DNA of 13,517 nucleotides from an uncultured Oscillospiraceae bacterium (GTDB taxonomy: Bacteria > Bacillota > Clostridia > Oscillospirales > Oscillospiraceae): the NCBI GenBank assembly GCA_934597125.1, contig CAKTQM010000044.1, forward strand, positions 1-13,517. The letters run 5' to 3'. Position numbers and translations under genes: made by a program. This document shows positions 7,128-13,361 of this stretch, piece after piece; the first letter of the stretch is position 1; each line of letters begins with the position of its first letter. Under the pieces are notes generated by a model. The model made no database searches, was not told where the DNA came from, and saw only the letters and a list, made by a program, of their open reading frames with translations.

Positions 7128-7199
7128 TCATGGCTCCCAGCCAAGTCGCTGTGCCGCCTTCTTCAGCAGGATTTGTTCCCGTGTCAGTGCAAAATTCAT
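7128..7199 (-). pseudogene. 23-codon ORF resembling an acyl-CoA dehydrogenase N-terminus
   Basis: Upstream of the tautomerase on the same strand an ATG at 7199 opens MNFALTREQILLKKAAQRLG followed by WEP and stop. Acyl-CoA dehydrogenases very often start M(D/N)F.LT.EQ.LL, so the first ~15 residues look like that family's N-terminus, cut off. The ribosome binding site (GGGTGGGTG) is weak. It may be the remnant of a deleted dehydrogenase gene once in this operon, or a chance or leader ORF. The match is short, so confidence is low. Confidence 0.35.
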
Positions 7200-7247
7200 C
7201 GTTTTCACCCACCCTTTCCATTTGGTGTATTTGTGTTCAAAAAACAC

Positions 7248-7326
7248 TTGCAAAGCAACACGATAGATGATAATATAATTTATCATTCGGTAAATTAAAA
7301 TTACTATAATAAAACAAATTTGTCAA
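7248..7326. promoter_or_regulatory. Divergent promoters with shared dyad (XRE-cupin / tautomerase)
   Basis: On the plus strand TTGCAA (7248-7253), a 17-bp spacer and TAATAT (7271-7276) form a good sigma-A promoter for the regulator. On the minus strand TTGACA (7321-7326) with a 17-bp spacer and TAATTT (7298-7303) is a candidate tautomerase promoter. Between the two -10 boxes lies a perfect dyad, TAATTTA (7276-7282) and TAAATTA (7291-7297), which could let one repressor control both genes. A second palindrome, ACAAATTTGT, lies at 7314-7323. Confidence 0.5.
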
Positions 7327-7355
7327 GTGGTAAAATATATTTTGTGGTGAATGCT

Positions 7356-7907
7356 ATGGAAATCAGCCAGATATTAGCAGAAAATCTGAAAACGATACGC
7401 GCACAGCGGAATCTGAGCCTTGCTCAGTTGGCAGAGCGCAGCGGTATGAGCAAGGTCATGCTGGCACAGTTGGAAAAGGGGGACTCCAACCCCACCATCA
7501 ATACCATTTTGAAAATCGCCAATGCGCTGAACGTGCCCTATATGACACTGCTGAACTCCACGGGAAGCTCTGCTGTTGTGGTATCCAAGAAAGACCTTCC
7601 CCTGCAAAGCAGCGGCGACGGCCACTGCCGTGCCTACTGCTACTATGTTGGAAGCGCGGAGCGCAGTTTTGAGTGGTATCAAATGGAGATCGACCCCGGT
7701 TATGATTATATGTCCATAGGGCACAGCGGCCGCGTATTGGAATATGTGGTCGTGCAATCCGGCGATATGACCATGGTCGTCAACGGCGCACAATATGAAC
7801 TGCATACCGGAGACTCCATCAGCTTTCAGGCATCAGAGGAACACCACTACATCAACCCCGGCACCGAAACCACCTACGCCAGCAGTCTGCTCTATTATCT
7901 GCCCTGA
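7356..7907 (+). CDS. XRE-family regulator with C-terminal cupin domain
   Basis: The 183-residue protein has an N-terminal Cro/C1-type helix-turn-helix (residues ~8-64: LKTIRAQRNLSLAQLAERSG, then MSKVMLAQLEKGDSNPTINT) and a C-terminal cupin barrel (~105-178: SGRVLEYVVVQSGDMTMVVN, then YELHTGDSISFQASEEHHYI). This is the standard layout of PuuR/ClgR-like XRE-cupin regulators of 180-200 residues, in which the cupin senses a small ligand. The ATG at 7356 starts the HTH domain at the usual distance; the frame is open back to 7320 but only alternative start codons occur there. The ribosome binding site (GTGGTGA) is modest. It lies divergent to the tautomerase gene and probably regulates it and itself through the dyad at 7276-7297. 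It ends at the terminator at 7926. Confidence 0.92.
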   Translation: MEISQILAENLKTIRAQRNLSLAQLAERSGMSKVMLAQLEKGDSNPTINTILKIANALNVPYMTLLNSTGSSAVVVSKKDLPLQSSGDGHCRAYCYYVGSAERSFEWYQMEIDPGYDYMSIGHSGRVLEYVVVQSGDMTMVVNGAQYELHTGDSISFQASEEHHYINPGTETTYASSLLYYLP

Positions 7908-7925
7908 GGCGTTTTCTTTGGATAT

Positions 7926-7962
7926 AAGAAAAGACCTCCACGAAATGTGGAGGTCTTTTCTT
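7926..7962. terminator. Bidirectional terminator between XRE-cupin and Bro-N genes
   Basis: Perfect 16-nt arms, AAGAAAAGACCTCCAC (7926-7941) and its complement (7947-7962), enclose a GAAAT loop. The outer A/T-rich ends give a T-run on either strand. Confidence 0.9.
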
Positions 7963-7993
7963 GTGGGTGTGGTTCCCCACAGGTTTTGTTGTC
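7926..7993. repeat. 68-bp repeat, copy B (hairpin plus junction element)
   Basis: This is the partner of 6617-6684, about 90% identical over 68 bp. The part at 7968-7993 is the dispersed element; on the minus strand it reads GACAACAAAACCTGTGGGG then AACCACA. It lies immediately downstream of the Bro-N/DinD gene stop. Confidence 0.75.
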
Positions 7994-7999
7994 AGTGAA

Positions 8000-8875
8000 T
8001 CAGCGCTTTTTGTCTTGCTTCTCCGGTGACGTAGTCGTTCCTTCCAGCAGATCTGTCACAACCTGATTGAGCTGTGCAGCGTTCTTGGAGGTAATGACAG
8101 GGACGCCAGTTTGGCTTTCGATGGCTTTCCGTGCATCACCTGCCACCTTGCCTCCAGCACGCGCTACATCAATGTTTTCCGAAAATGTCTCCGGAGCTTT
8201 CTGCTTGGATATCTCTGTGGTGGTTGCCTCTGCCAGCATATTCAGCACCAACTCCAGCGTGGTCATGTTGTCGCGGAGGTTCTCTTTCTTCAAGCCCTTG
8301 AGATTTTTATATTGCCGTGTAGACATTCCCGACCATGCACGGGAAATCTCGTCGGTAAGTATTGCGTACTCCACGCCCTTCTGTACACCACGGGCATCCC
8401 ATTCATCCGTCAGTTCCTTTCGGACTTGGATGGCTTGCAACCGCTGGTTGATCCATTCACGAGTATAGCCTTTCTTGAGGTATGTTTCCAGGGCTCGTTC
8501 AATGGTCAATTCCGGATCAATGGTCTCTTCAATGCGTTCCCGTCCAACCTGCGCCAACCACAGCTTGAACGGTTCCGCTTTGGGGGAAGGAATGGACTGG
8601 ATGATACGGAGAAGCTGCTCAGTGTCGGCTACATCGGTCAGACGCTTTTTGCCATCTGAGGCGGTCATTTTCAAACCGTGACAATTTGTCACGGTTTCAT
8701 TGCCTTCAGCTTTCAAGCGTTGCTTGAGCTTGCGCCAATACGTTGCGGGATCAATACTGTCCGTCAGCACACCAACAACATCGACGATAGAAAAGTACCA
8801 TTCTTCCTTTTCTTCGTCCCATGCGGTGCGAATGCGTTTGTCGTCGAATAGCTGGATTTTGTCATTTTGTGCCAT
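8000..8875 (-). CDS. Bro-N / DinD-like protein (phage antirepressor type)
   Basis: The 291-residue protein has an N-terminal Bro-N domain (residues ~7-105: DKIQLFDDKRIRTAWDEEKE, WYFSIVDVVGVL, ATYWRKLKQRLK, then LLRIIQSIPSPKAEPFKLWL). A C-terminal part resembles DNA-damage-inducible protein D (TRQYKNLKGLKKENLRDNM at ~186, then IDVARAGGKVAGDARKAIES). Bro-N proteins are common as phage or mobile-element antirepressors and as stand-alone chromosomal genes; binding DNA is the likely activity. I chose the ATG at 8875 because GAGGTGA lies just upstream; the GTG at 8884 falls too close to that site. The start overlaps the upstream phosphatase gene by 14 nt, implying translational coupling. A second copy of the 3' end lies at 13362-13517. 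Confidence 0.9.
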   Translation of the reverse strand: MAQNDKIQLFDDKRIRTAWDEEKEEWYFSIVDVVGVLTDSIDPATYWRKLKQRLKAEGNETVTNCHGLKMTASDGKKRLTDVADTEQLLRIIQSIPSPKAEPFKLWLAQVGRERIEETIDPELTIERALETYLKKGYTREWINQRLQAIQVRKELTDEWDARGVQKGVEYAILTDEISRAWSGMSTRQYKNLKGLKKENLRDNMTTLELVLNMLAEATTTEISKQKAPETFSENIDVARAGGKVAGDARKAIESQTGVPVITSKNAAQLNQVVTDLLEGTTTSPEKQDKKR

Positions 8876-9341
8876 TCTGTTCACCTCGTTTCTGCAATAA
8901 CTCTCTCAGTAATACATGGCAGCCTGCCATCACATCCTGCCATGTGGCCTCGAAATCATCGGTGTACCACGGGTCGGCCACATCGCGGGGATGGCCGGTG
9001 TAATCCAGCAGCAGATGTATCTTGCCATCTGGGTCACCACCGCAGATACGCCGCATATTCTGTAGGTTGGCTCTGTCCATGCCGATGAGCAGATCGAATT
9101 CTTTGTAATCGTTTTTGGTGAGCTGCCGCGCCGCGTGGCCGCCGCAGGATATACCGTGTTCTGCCAGCTTACGTCGTGCCGGAGGATAGACGGGGTTGCC
9201 TATCTCCTCACGGCTGGTTGCAGCGGACTCTATATGGAATTGGACTGCCAGCCCCGCTTTTTCTACTAAGTCCTTCATTACGAACTCAGCCATTGGGCTG
9301 CGGCAGATATTGCCGTGGCAAACGAATAGGATTTTCTTCAT
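8862..9341 (-). CDS. Low-molecular-weight protein tyrosine phosphatase
   Basis: The 159-residue protein starts MKKILFVCHGNICRSPMAEF, containing the CX5R-S phosphate-binding loop (Cys8 nucleophile, Arg14, Ser15). The general-acid loop is DPWYTDDFEATW with Asp123, and the two tyrosine-zone features of the family are present nearby (HPRDVADPWY). Length and motif order match the LMW-PTP family; the protein should hydrolyse phosphotyrosine or related phosphoesters in the cytoplasm. The DPWY loop argues for a phosphatase rather than an arsenate reductase. The ATG at 9341 has GGGAGA upstream at about 10 nt. The 3' end overlaps the Bro-N gene by 14 nt, so the two form one translational unit, an unusual pairing. 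Confidence 0.95.
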   Translation of the reverse strand: MKKILFVCHGNICRSPMAEFVMKDLVEKAGLAVQFHIESAATSREEIGNPVYPPARRKLAEHGISCGGHAARQLTKNDYKEFDLLIGMDRANLQNMRRICGGDPDGKIHLLLDYTGHPRDVADPWYTDDFEATWQDVMAGCHVLLRELLQKRGEQNGTK

Positions 9342-9421
9342 ATCACGGTGTCTCCCAATTATTATCTTCGCTTTCAGTATAGCAAATGACCCCCTGTCCG
9401 TCGAGAGAAAATATGTAAGAA

Positions 9422-9460
9422 GGACTCCGTTTCTCGACAGAATATCCGGGAAACGGAGCC
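9422..9460 (-). terminator. Probable terminator after the 9472-10243 remnant
   Basis: GGACTCCGTTTC (9422-9433) pairs with GAAACGGAGCC (9450-9460) with one bulge around a 16-nt loop. The minus strand then has a weak T-rich tail. The stem core (CTCCGTTT) also occurs in the hairpin at 13283-13322. Confidence 0.5.
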
Positions 9461-9471
9461 CTTTCAAAAGA

Positions 9472-10243
9472 TCATCTCTCTTCCAAGAATTCGCTCAACA
9501 GTACGTCTTCTTTTCTCTCTTGCAGATTCCGAATTTTTTCAGATATATACGCCCTATGTTCAATGAATTGTATTCCTCTTAAACTGTCTTTAAGTTCAAT
9601 TAAAAATGCAATGCGTTGTTCTAAAATGGGAACTTCACTACCACTCCAAGAGGCATGTGTTGGTACTATATGAATACTTCGGAACGCATCAAAAGCGGGA
9701 TTACATTGGCAAAACGTCACAATCGCGGGTAATCGTTGTCCTTCTGGCAAATTGCAGACGATCCCAAATAAAAAGCTCATTGACTCTCCATCACAACAAT
9801 TTGCTTCGACATAATACTTGATCCACTCATTACGCCGTTTATTAACTAAAGGCATATTTATAGGTGAACTCAGTAGTTCCTCCGCTAAGGAATCCCATGT
9901 AAAAAATGGTTCTGTTGTGTTCTTTAGACACTCCATTACGATAGAGATTAGCTTTAGATAGTCATCTTGCTGCCACAAAACATCGAAAACATCCCATCCA
10001 TCTCTCTCAATCCGCTTTCGTTCAACCTCGTGCACATAATCTGTCAAAAACTCAGGGTCACTTCGTACTAATGCCAAAAAAAGTTCTTCATCAAAATCGC
10101 AATAGAGTCTTCCTTTTCATCAAAATCGCAATAGAGTCTTCCTTGACGTGCGTAGATATAAGCTGTACATAGCACTTTACTGCACTAACGGCAATTCTTG
10201 CAGTTGTATTATCTTCTGTAGACAACGATTCATTTGTTTTTTT
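9472..10243 (-). pseudogene. C-terminal remnant of an unknown gene, AT-rich, frame-disrupted
   Basis: A minus-strand frame is open from 10116 to a stop at 9472. It encodes about 215 residues, including FLTDYVHEVERKRIERDGWD, VFDVLWQQDDYLKLISIVME and the end ERKEDVLLSEFLEER. There is no ATG near the 5' end; a TTG at 10077 is the first possible start, without a ribosome binding site. Upstream, another frame (to about 10243) continues with coding character: STEDNTTARIAVSAVKCYVQ, then LISTHVKEDSIAIL. The 29-bp tandem duplication at 10087-10144 separates the two frames. The protein is mostly helical and rich in W/F/E, like the C-terminal part of a large helical protein, but I do not recognise the family. 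The region is clearly more AT-rich than its neighbours, which suggests transfer. The 5' end abuts the broken hydrolase gene. Confidence 0.55.
10087..10144. repeat. Perfect 29-bp tandem duplication
   Basis: Two identical 29-nt units lie head to tail at 10087-10115 and 10116-10144, each starting TTCATCAAAATCGCAATAG. Because 29 is not a multiple of three, the duplication shifts the reading frame of any gene crossing it. Confidence 0.95.
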
Positions 10244-10571
10244 CCTGATCCGGCATAAACACCACATAGCCTCGACGAGATTGCTCGATTGCCCATCCAA
10301 TCAAGTTGTATGCTGTTGTATTTCTGCCATGGAAATCTACAATTGCTGGGGCGGGATTTTCGTCTGTAACTCCTTTAGGCACAAACATCCATCCACTCAT
10401 TGTTGCACCGCCATTGCTCACAAATTCTGTGCGGGAAATCCGAACATTACCCCAAGACGAGGTGATTCCCCATGCCACAATCGTTAGCACGAGCAACACC
10501 GCGGCGAGAAGTGCCAGTACTCTTGTGGCCTTCTTAAACTTTACCTGATTTTGGCAAACTAACTCACTCAT
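10230..10571 (-). pseudogene. Alpha/beta hydrolase, N-terminal fragment fused to foreign sequence
   Basis: The 113-codon frame starts at ATG 10571 with an AAGGAG ribosome binding site. It has a short cytoplasmic N-terminus, one membrane helix (~17-39: VLALLAAVLLVLTIVAWGI), and the start of an alpha/beta hydrolase domain: ISRTEFVSNGGATMSGWMFV, then PAPAIVDFHGRNTTAY with the oxyanion-hole HG, then RRGYVVFMPDQ. At that point, where family members continue with the nucleophile elbow and the rest of a several-hundred-residue protein, the frame reads EKNK and stops. The nucleophile Ser, Asp and His are absent, so it cannot be an active hydrolase. The change of base composition at about 10244 marks the join. 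It lies 21 bp downstream of ilvD on the same strand and may be co-transcribed with it. Confidence 0.75.
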
Positions 10572-10592
10572 GTTTATTTCTCCTTCTCTTTC

Positions 10593-12251
10593 TTATTTTA
10601 ACACAGCGCCTTCGTCGGCGGAAGATACCATTCTCTGATAACGGGCCAGCCAGCCATTTTTTACCCAGCTCTCGTGGGGCTTCTGCTCCGCTCTGCGGCA
10701 GGCGAACTCCTCATCGGTGACGCGGGCGTTGATGGTGTACTTGTCCATGTCGATGTCGATAATGTCGCCGTCCCGCAGCAATCCGATCTCGCCGCCGGCC
10801 GCCGCTTCGGGAGACACATGGCCGATGGACGCGCCCCGGGACGCACCGGAGAACCGGCCGTCGGTGATGAGGGCAACATCCTTGTCCAGTCCCATACCGG
10901 CCAGTGCCGAGGTGGGCACCAGCATTTCACGCATGCCTGGGCCACCCTTGGGACCCTCGTACAGGATGACCACGATGTCGCCCTTCCGGATCTCACCGCC
11001 GAAGATGGCCTTCACCGCCGCCTCCTCGCCCTCGAACACACGGGCGGTGCAGCTATGTACCCGCATCTCCGGCGCCACGGCGCTGCGCTTCACAACACAG
11101 CCGTTGCGGGCGATGTTGCCGAACAGGAACGCCAGACCGCCGGTGGCGGAATAAGGCTTGTCCAGCGGGCGGATGATCTCGGGATCGCGGTTGTCCGCGT
11201 GGGCGATATTCTCCCCCACGGTATAGCCGGTGACGGTAGGCAGTTCCGTGTGCAGCAGCCCCATGTCCGCCAGCTCCTTCATGACGGCGGACACGCCGCC
11301 GGCCTCGTCCAGTTCCTCCATGAAGTGTTCGCCCGCCGGTGCCAAATGGCACAGGTTGGGAGTTTTCTCGCTGATTTCATTGAACTGCTTCAGATCGATG
11401 GTCAGCCCCGCCTCGTGGGCGATGGCAGGGATATGCAGGGATGTGTTGGTGGAACAGCCCAGCGCCATATCTACGGTGATGGCATTATGAAACGCTTCTG
11501 CCGTTACGATGTCCCGGGGACGGATGTTTTTCTCCACCAGCTCCATGACCTTCATGCCGGAATGCTTGGAGAACTGGATACGAGCGGAACAGGGTGCGGG
11601 AATGCTGCCGTTGCCCGGCAGCGCCATGCCCAGCGCTTCGCACAGGCAGTTCATGGAGTTGGCCGTGAACATACCGGAGCAGGAGCCGCAGGAAGGACAG
11701 GAGGACTGCTCACATTTCCGCAGACCCGCGTCGTCCAGCTTCCCCGCCTGATAGGCACCTACCGCCTCGAACATCTGGGACAGGCTGGTCTTCTTCCCAT
11801 TGACATGACCCGCCAGCATGGGGCCTCCGGAGCATACCAGCGCAGGGATGTTCACGCGGATGGCTCCCATCAGCATACCGGGCACGATCTTGTCGCAGTT
11901 GGGGATCAGCACCGCGCCGTCGAAGCAATGGGCGGTCAGCAGTGTCTCCACTGAATCTGCGATGAGTTCGCGGGAGGCCAAGGAGTAGTGCATGCCCTTG
12001 TGGCCCATGACGATACCGTCGCACACGCCGATGGCGGGCACCACCACCGGCGTACCGCCAGCCGCGTAGATGCCAGCCTTTACCGCCTCCGCGATCTTGT
12101 CCAGATGGATGTGGCCCGGGATAATATCGCTCTTGGCGGACACCACCGCAATCAGTGGGCGGGCCATCTCTTCCTCCGTCAGGCCCAGCGCGTACAGCAG
12201 CGACCGATGGGGCGCGCGGTCCGCTCCCTTTTTGATCTGATCACTTACCAT
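10593..12251 (-). CDS. ilvD: Dihydroxy-acid dehydratase
   Basis: The 552-residue protein matches IlvD throughout: [54 protein letters not shown] (Cys119), [30 protein letters not shown] (Cys188/Cys191 region), [32 protein letters not shown] and [22 protein letters not shown]. It contains an iron-sulfur cluster and dehydrates 2,3-dihydroxy-3-methyl acids to 2-keto acids in valine, isoleucine and leucine synthesis. Its length fits the short class of Clostridia and Archaea, not the ~616-residue E. coli form. I chose the ATG at 12251, preceded by AGAGGTGA; the GTG at 12263 lies inside that site. No other ilv gene is in view, and the gene is divergent from a FadR-type regulator, so a sugar-acid dehydratase role should be kept in mind. 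A strong promoter with an operator-like dyad precedes it. Confidence 0.95.
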   Translation of the reverse strand: MVSDQIKKGADRAPHRSLLYALGLTEEEMARPLIAVVSAKSDIIPGHIHLDKIAEAVKAGIYAAGGTPVVVPAIGVCDGIVMGHKGMHYSLASRELIADSVETLLTAHCFDGAVLIPNCDKIVPGMLMGAIRVNIPALVCSGGPMLAGHVNGKKTSLSQMFEAVGAYQAGKLDDAGLRKCEQSSCPSCGSCSGMFTANSMNCLCEALGMALPGNGSIPAPCSARIQFSKHSGMKVMELVEKNIRPRDIVTAEAFHNAITVDMALGCSTNTSLHIPAIAHEAGLTIDLKQFNEISEKTPNLCHLAPAGEHFMEELDEAGGVSAVMKELADMGLLHTELPTVTGYTVGENIAHADNRDPEIIRPLDKPYSATGGLAFLFGNIARNGCVVKRSAVAPEMRVHSCTARVFEGEEAAVKAIFGGEIRKGDIVVILYEGPKGGPGMREMLVPTSALAGMGLDKDVALITDGRFSGASRGASIGHVSPEAAAGGEIGLLRDGDIIDIDMDKYTINARVTDEEFACRRAEQKPHESWVKNGWLARYQRMVSSADEGAVLK

Positions 12252-12276
12252 TGTTATTCTCACCTCTCGATGTATA

Positions 12277-12333
12277 TTTACTTGTTTGCTTGTTGGACAA
12301 GTAAACTATAATAACTTCTGCACTATTTGTCAA
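12277..12333 (-). promoter_or_regulatory. ilvD promoter with operator-like dyad O1
   Basis: On the minus strand, TTGACA (12328-12333), a 17-bp spacer and TATAGT (12305-12310) make a near-consensus promoter reading toward ilvD. Directly over its start region lies a perfect dyad, TTTACTTGT (12277-12285), N11, ACAAGTAAA (12297-12305). A repressor bound here would block initiation. Its core matches O2 at 12387-12415. Confidence 0.75.
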
Positions 12334-12386
12334 CGGTGATCTGCCCCCTTTCCAGAAGCTTGTCGCATCCACTGAAATTTTAGCCG

Positions 12387-12446
12387 CAAACTTGTATACT
12401 ATTCACACAAGTTTGACTTGCTTTTTGCAGTGAAAGTCCGTATACT
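12387..12446 (+). promoter_or_regulatory. Regulator-gene promoter region with operator-like dyad O2
   Basis: A perfect dyad CAAACTTGT (12387-12395), N11, ACAAGTTTG (12407-12415) has the same ACTTGT-N11-ACAAGT core and spacing as O1. A promoter for the regulator gene is likely TTGCTT (12418-12423), 17 bp, TATACT (12441-12446), placing O2 just upstream of -35. Another TATACT lies inside O2 (12395-12400), so a second start is possible. Confidence 0.65.
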
Positions 12447-12477
12447 GGAGCATGAGAAACTATAGGAGGATCGCACT

Positions 12478-13155
12478 ATGATGAGAAAAGACCTGCCCCA
12501 TCAGGTGGCGGACAGCTTATATAAGATGATCGCGGACACACAGGAGTTCCGCCCCGGTGACAAGCTGCCAGGAGAAAACATCTTGTCGGACAGGCTGGGT
12601 GTCAGCCGTTCCACCCTGCGGGAGGCTATCAAGGTGCTTTGCTCGCAGGGCGTGTTGGAGGTCTATCGTGGCAAGGGCACCTTCGTATCCGAAAGCATGG
12701 AGAGCTTTATCAGCTTCGGCTTGGATGAATTGGATCTGAACCGCAGCCGTGTGAAGGATCTATTCGAGGCCCGTCTCCTGTTTGAGCCACAGTTGGCAGC
12801 TATGGCCTGCCAGCGCGCCACGGACGAGGAACTGGGCGCCATCATGGAAGCAGGAAAGCTGGTAGAGGAGCAAATACGGCTCCACGCCGACCGCACTTCT
12901 GCCGACCAAGAATTCCACCAGCGCATTGCTGTGGCCTCCCACAACCGCTTTATGCTTCAACTTTTGCCCATCATCCACAGCGCTGTGTCTGAGACCATCA
13001 TGCTCAATGAGCACCAGGAGTTGCTGTCGGACATCACCCTGCGGGACCACGCGCTGCTGATGGATTTTCTCGGCAAGAGAGATGCTTTCGGCGCGGAAGC
13101 TGCCATGCGCATCCACCTGCGCAGCGCCATGAATGCGCTGGCCTTGGCAAAATGA
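12478..13155 (+). CDS. FadR-subfamily GntR transcriptional regulator (FCD domain)
   Basis: The 225-residue protein has a GntR winged helix (residues ~6-72: FRPGDKLPGENILSDRLGVS, RSTLREAIKVLCSQG, then EVYRGKGTFVSE) and an all-helical FCD ligand-binding domain (~90-220). The FCD metal site is visible as Asp143 and His147 (DQEFHQRIA), His191 (RDHALLMDF) and His213 (MRIHLRSA), so it probably binds a metal-chelated carboxylate effector. Size and domain order are typical. AGGAGG ends 9 nt before ATGATG at 12478; the second ATG at 12481 is an equally possible start. It is divergent from ilvD and the two perfect dyads lie between them, so autoregulation and control of ilvD are the natural inference. 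The effector cannot be read from the sequence. It ends upstream of the terminator at 13283. Confidence 0.93.
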   Translation: MMRKDLPHQVADSLYKMIADTQEFRPGDKLPGENILSDRLGVSRSTLREAIKVLCSQGVLEVYRGKGTFVSESMESFISFGLDELDLNRSRVKDLFEARLLFEPQLAAMACQRATDEELGAIMEAGKLVEEQIRLHADRTSADQEFHQRIAVASHNRFMLQLLPIIHSAVSETIMLNEHQELLSDITLRDHALLMDFLGKRDAFGAEAAMRIHLRSAMNALALAK

Positions 13156-13282
13156 CGAACGAAAACCGTATTCAAATAGCGCCCTTGCGTAAACATAATC
13201 ATTCCGCATTTTAAGGATTTTTGCTGTGCATGCCTCCAATCATCAAAAAGGCCCTGATAGATCAAGGCTTTGCGGATAAGAA

Positions 13283-13322
13283 GAACTCCGTTTTTCGAAA
13301 AAAAGTTCGAAAAACGGAGTTC
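13283..13322. terminator. Bidirectional terminator after the FadR-type gene
   Basis: Perfect 17-nt arms, GAACTCCGTTTTTCGAA (13283-13299) and its complement (13306-13322), surround a six-base A-rich loop. It separates the FadR-type gene from the convergent second Bro-N/DinD copy. The tail lacks a long uninterrupted T-run on either strand. Confidence 0.75.
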
Positions 13323-13329
13323 ATTCATT

Positions 13330-13355
13330 TGTGATTGCCCACCACTTTTGCTGTC
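13330..13355 (-). repeat. Copy D of the dispersed junction element
   Basis: On the minus strand this reads GACAGCAAAAGTGGTGGGC then AATCACA, aligning with copies A, B and C. As at copy B, it follows the stop codon of a Bro-N/DinD gene and precedes a hairpin of unrelated stem sequence. Confidence 0.6.
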
Positions 13356-13361
13356 AGTGAA

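Noticed and set aside
10674..11954. Plus-strand open frame of 426 codons opposite ilvD
   Set aside because: Antisense shadow of a highly conserved gene; its His/Gly/Gln-rich product has no recognisable domain.
12252..12477. Possible T-box or leader-peptide attenuator before ilvD
   Set aside because: The ilvD leader from the predicted start (about 12298) to the ATG is under 50 nt, with no room for a T-box, no terminator hairpin and no branched-chain-rich leader peptide.
13156..13282. Possible gene or attachment site between the FadR-type gene and the terminator
   Set aside because: No open frame with a ribosome binding site, no tRNA and no integrase-type repeats were found. The imperfect AAAGGCC/GGCTTT pairing near 13240-13271 is too weak to call.
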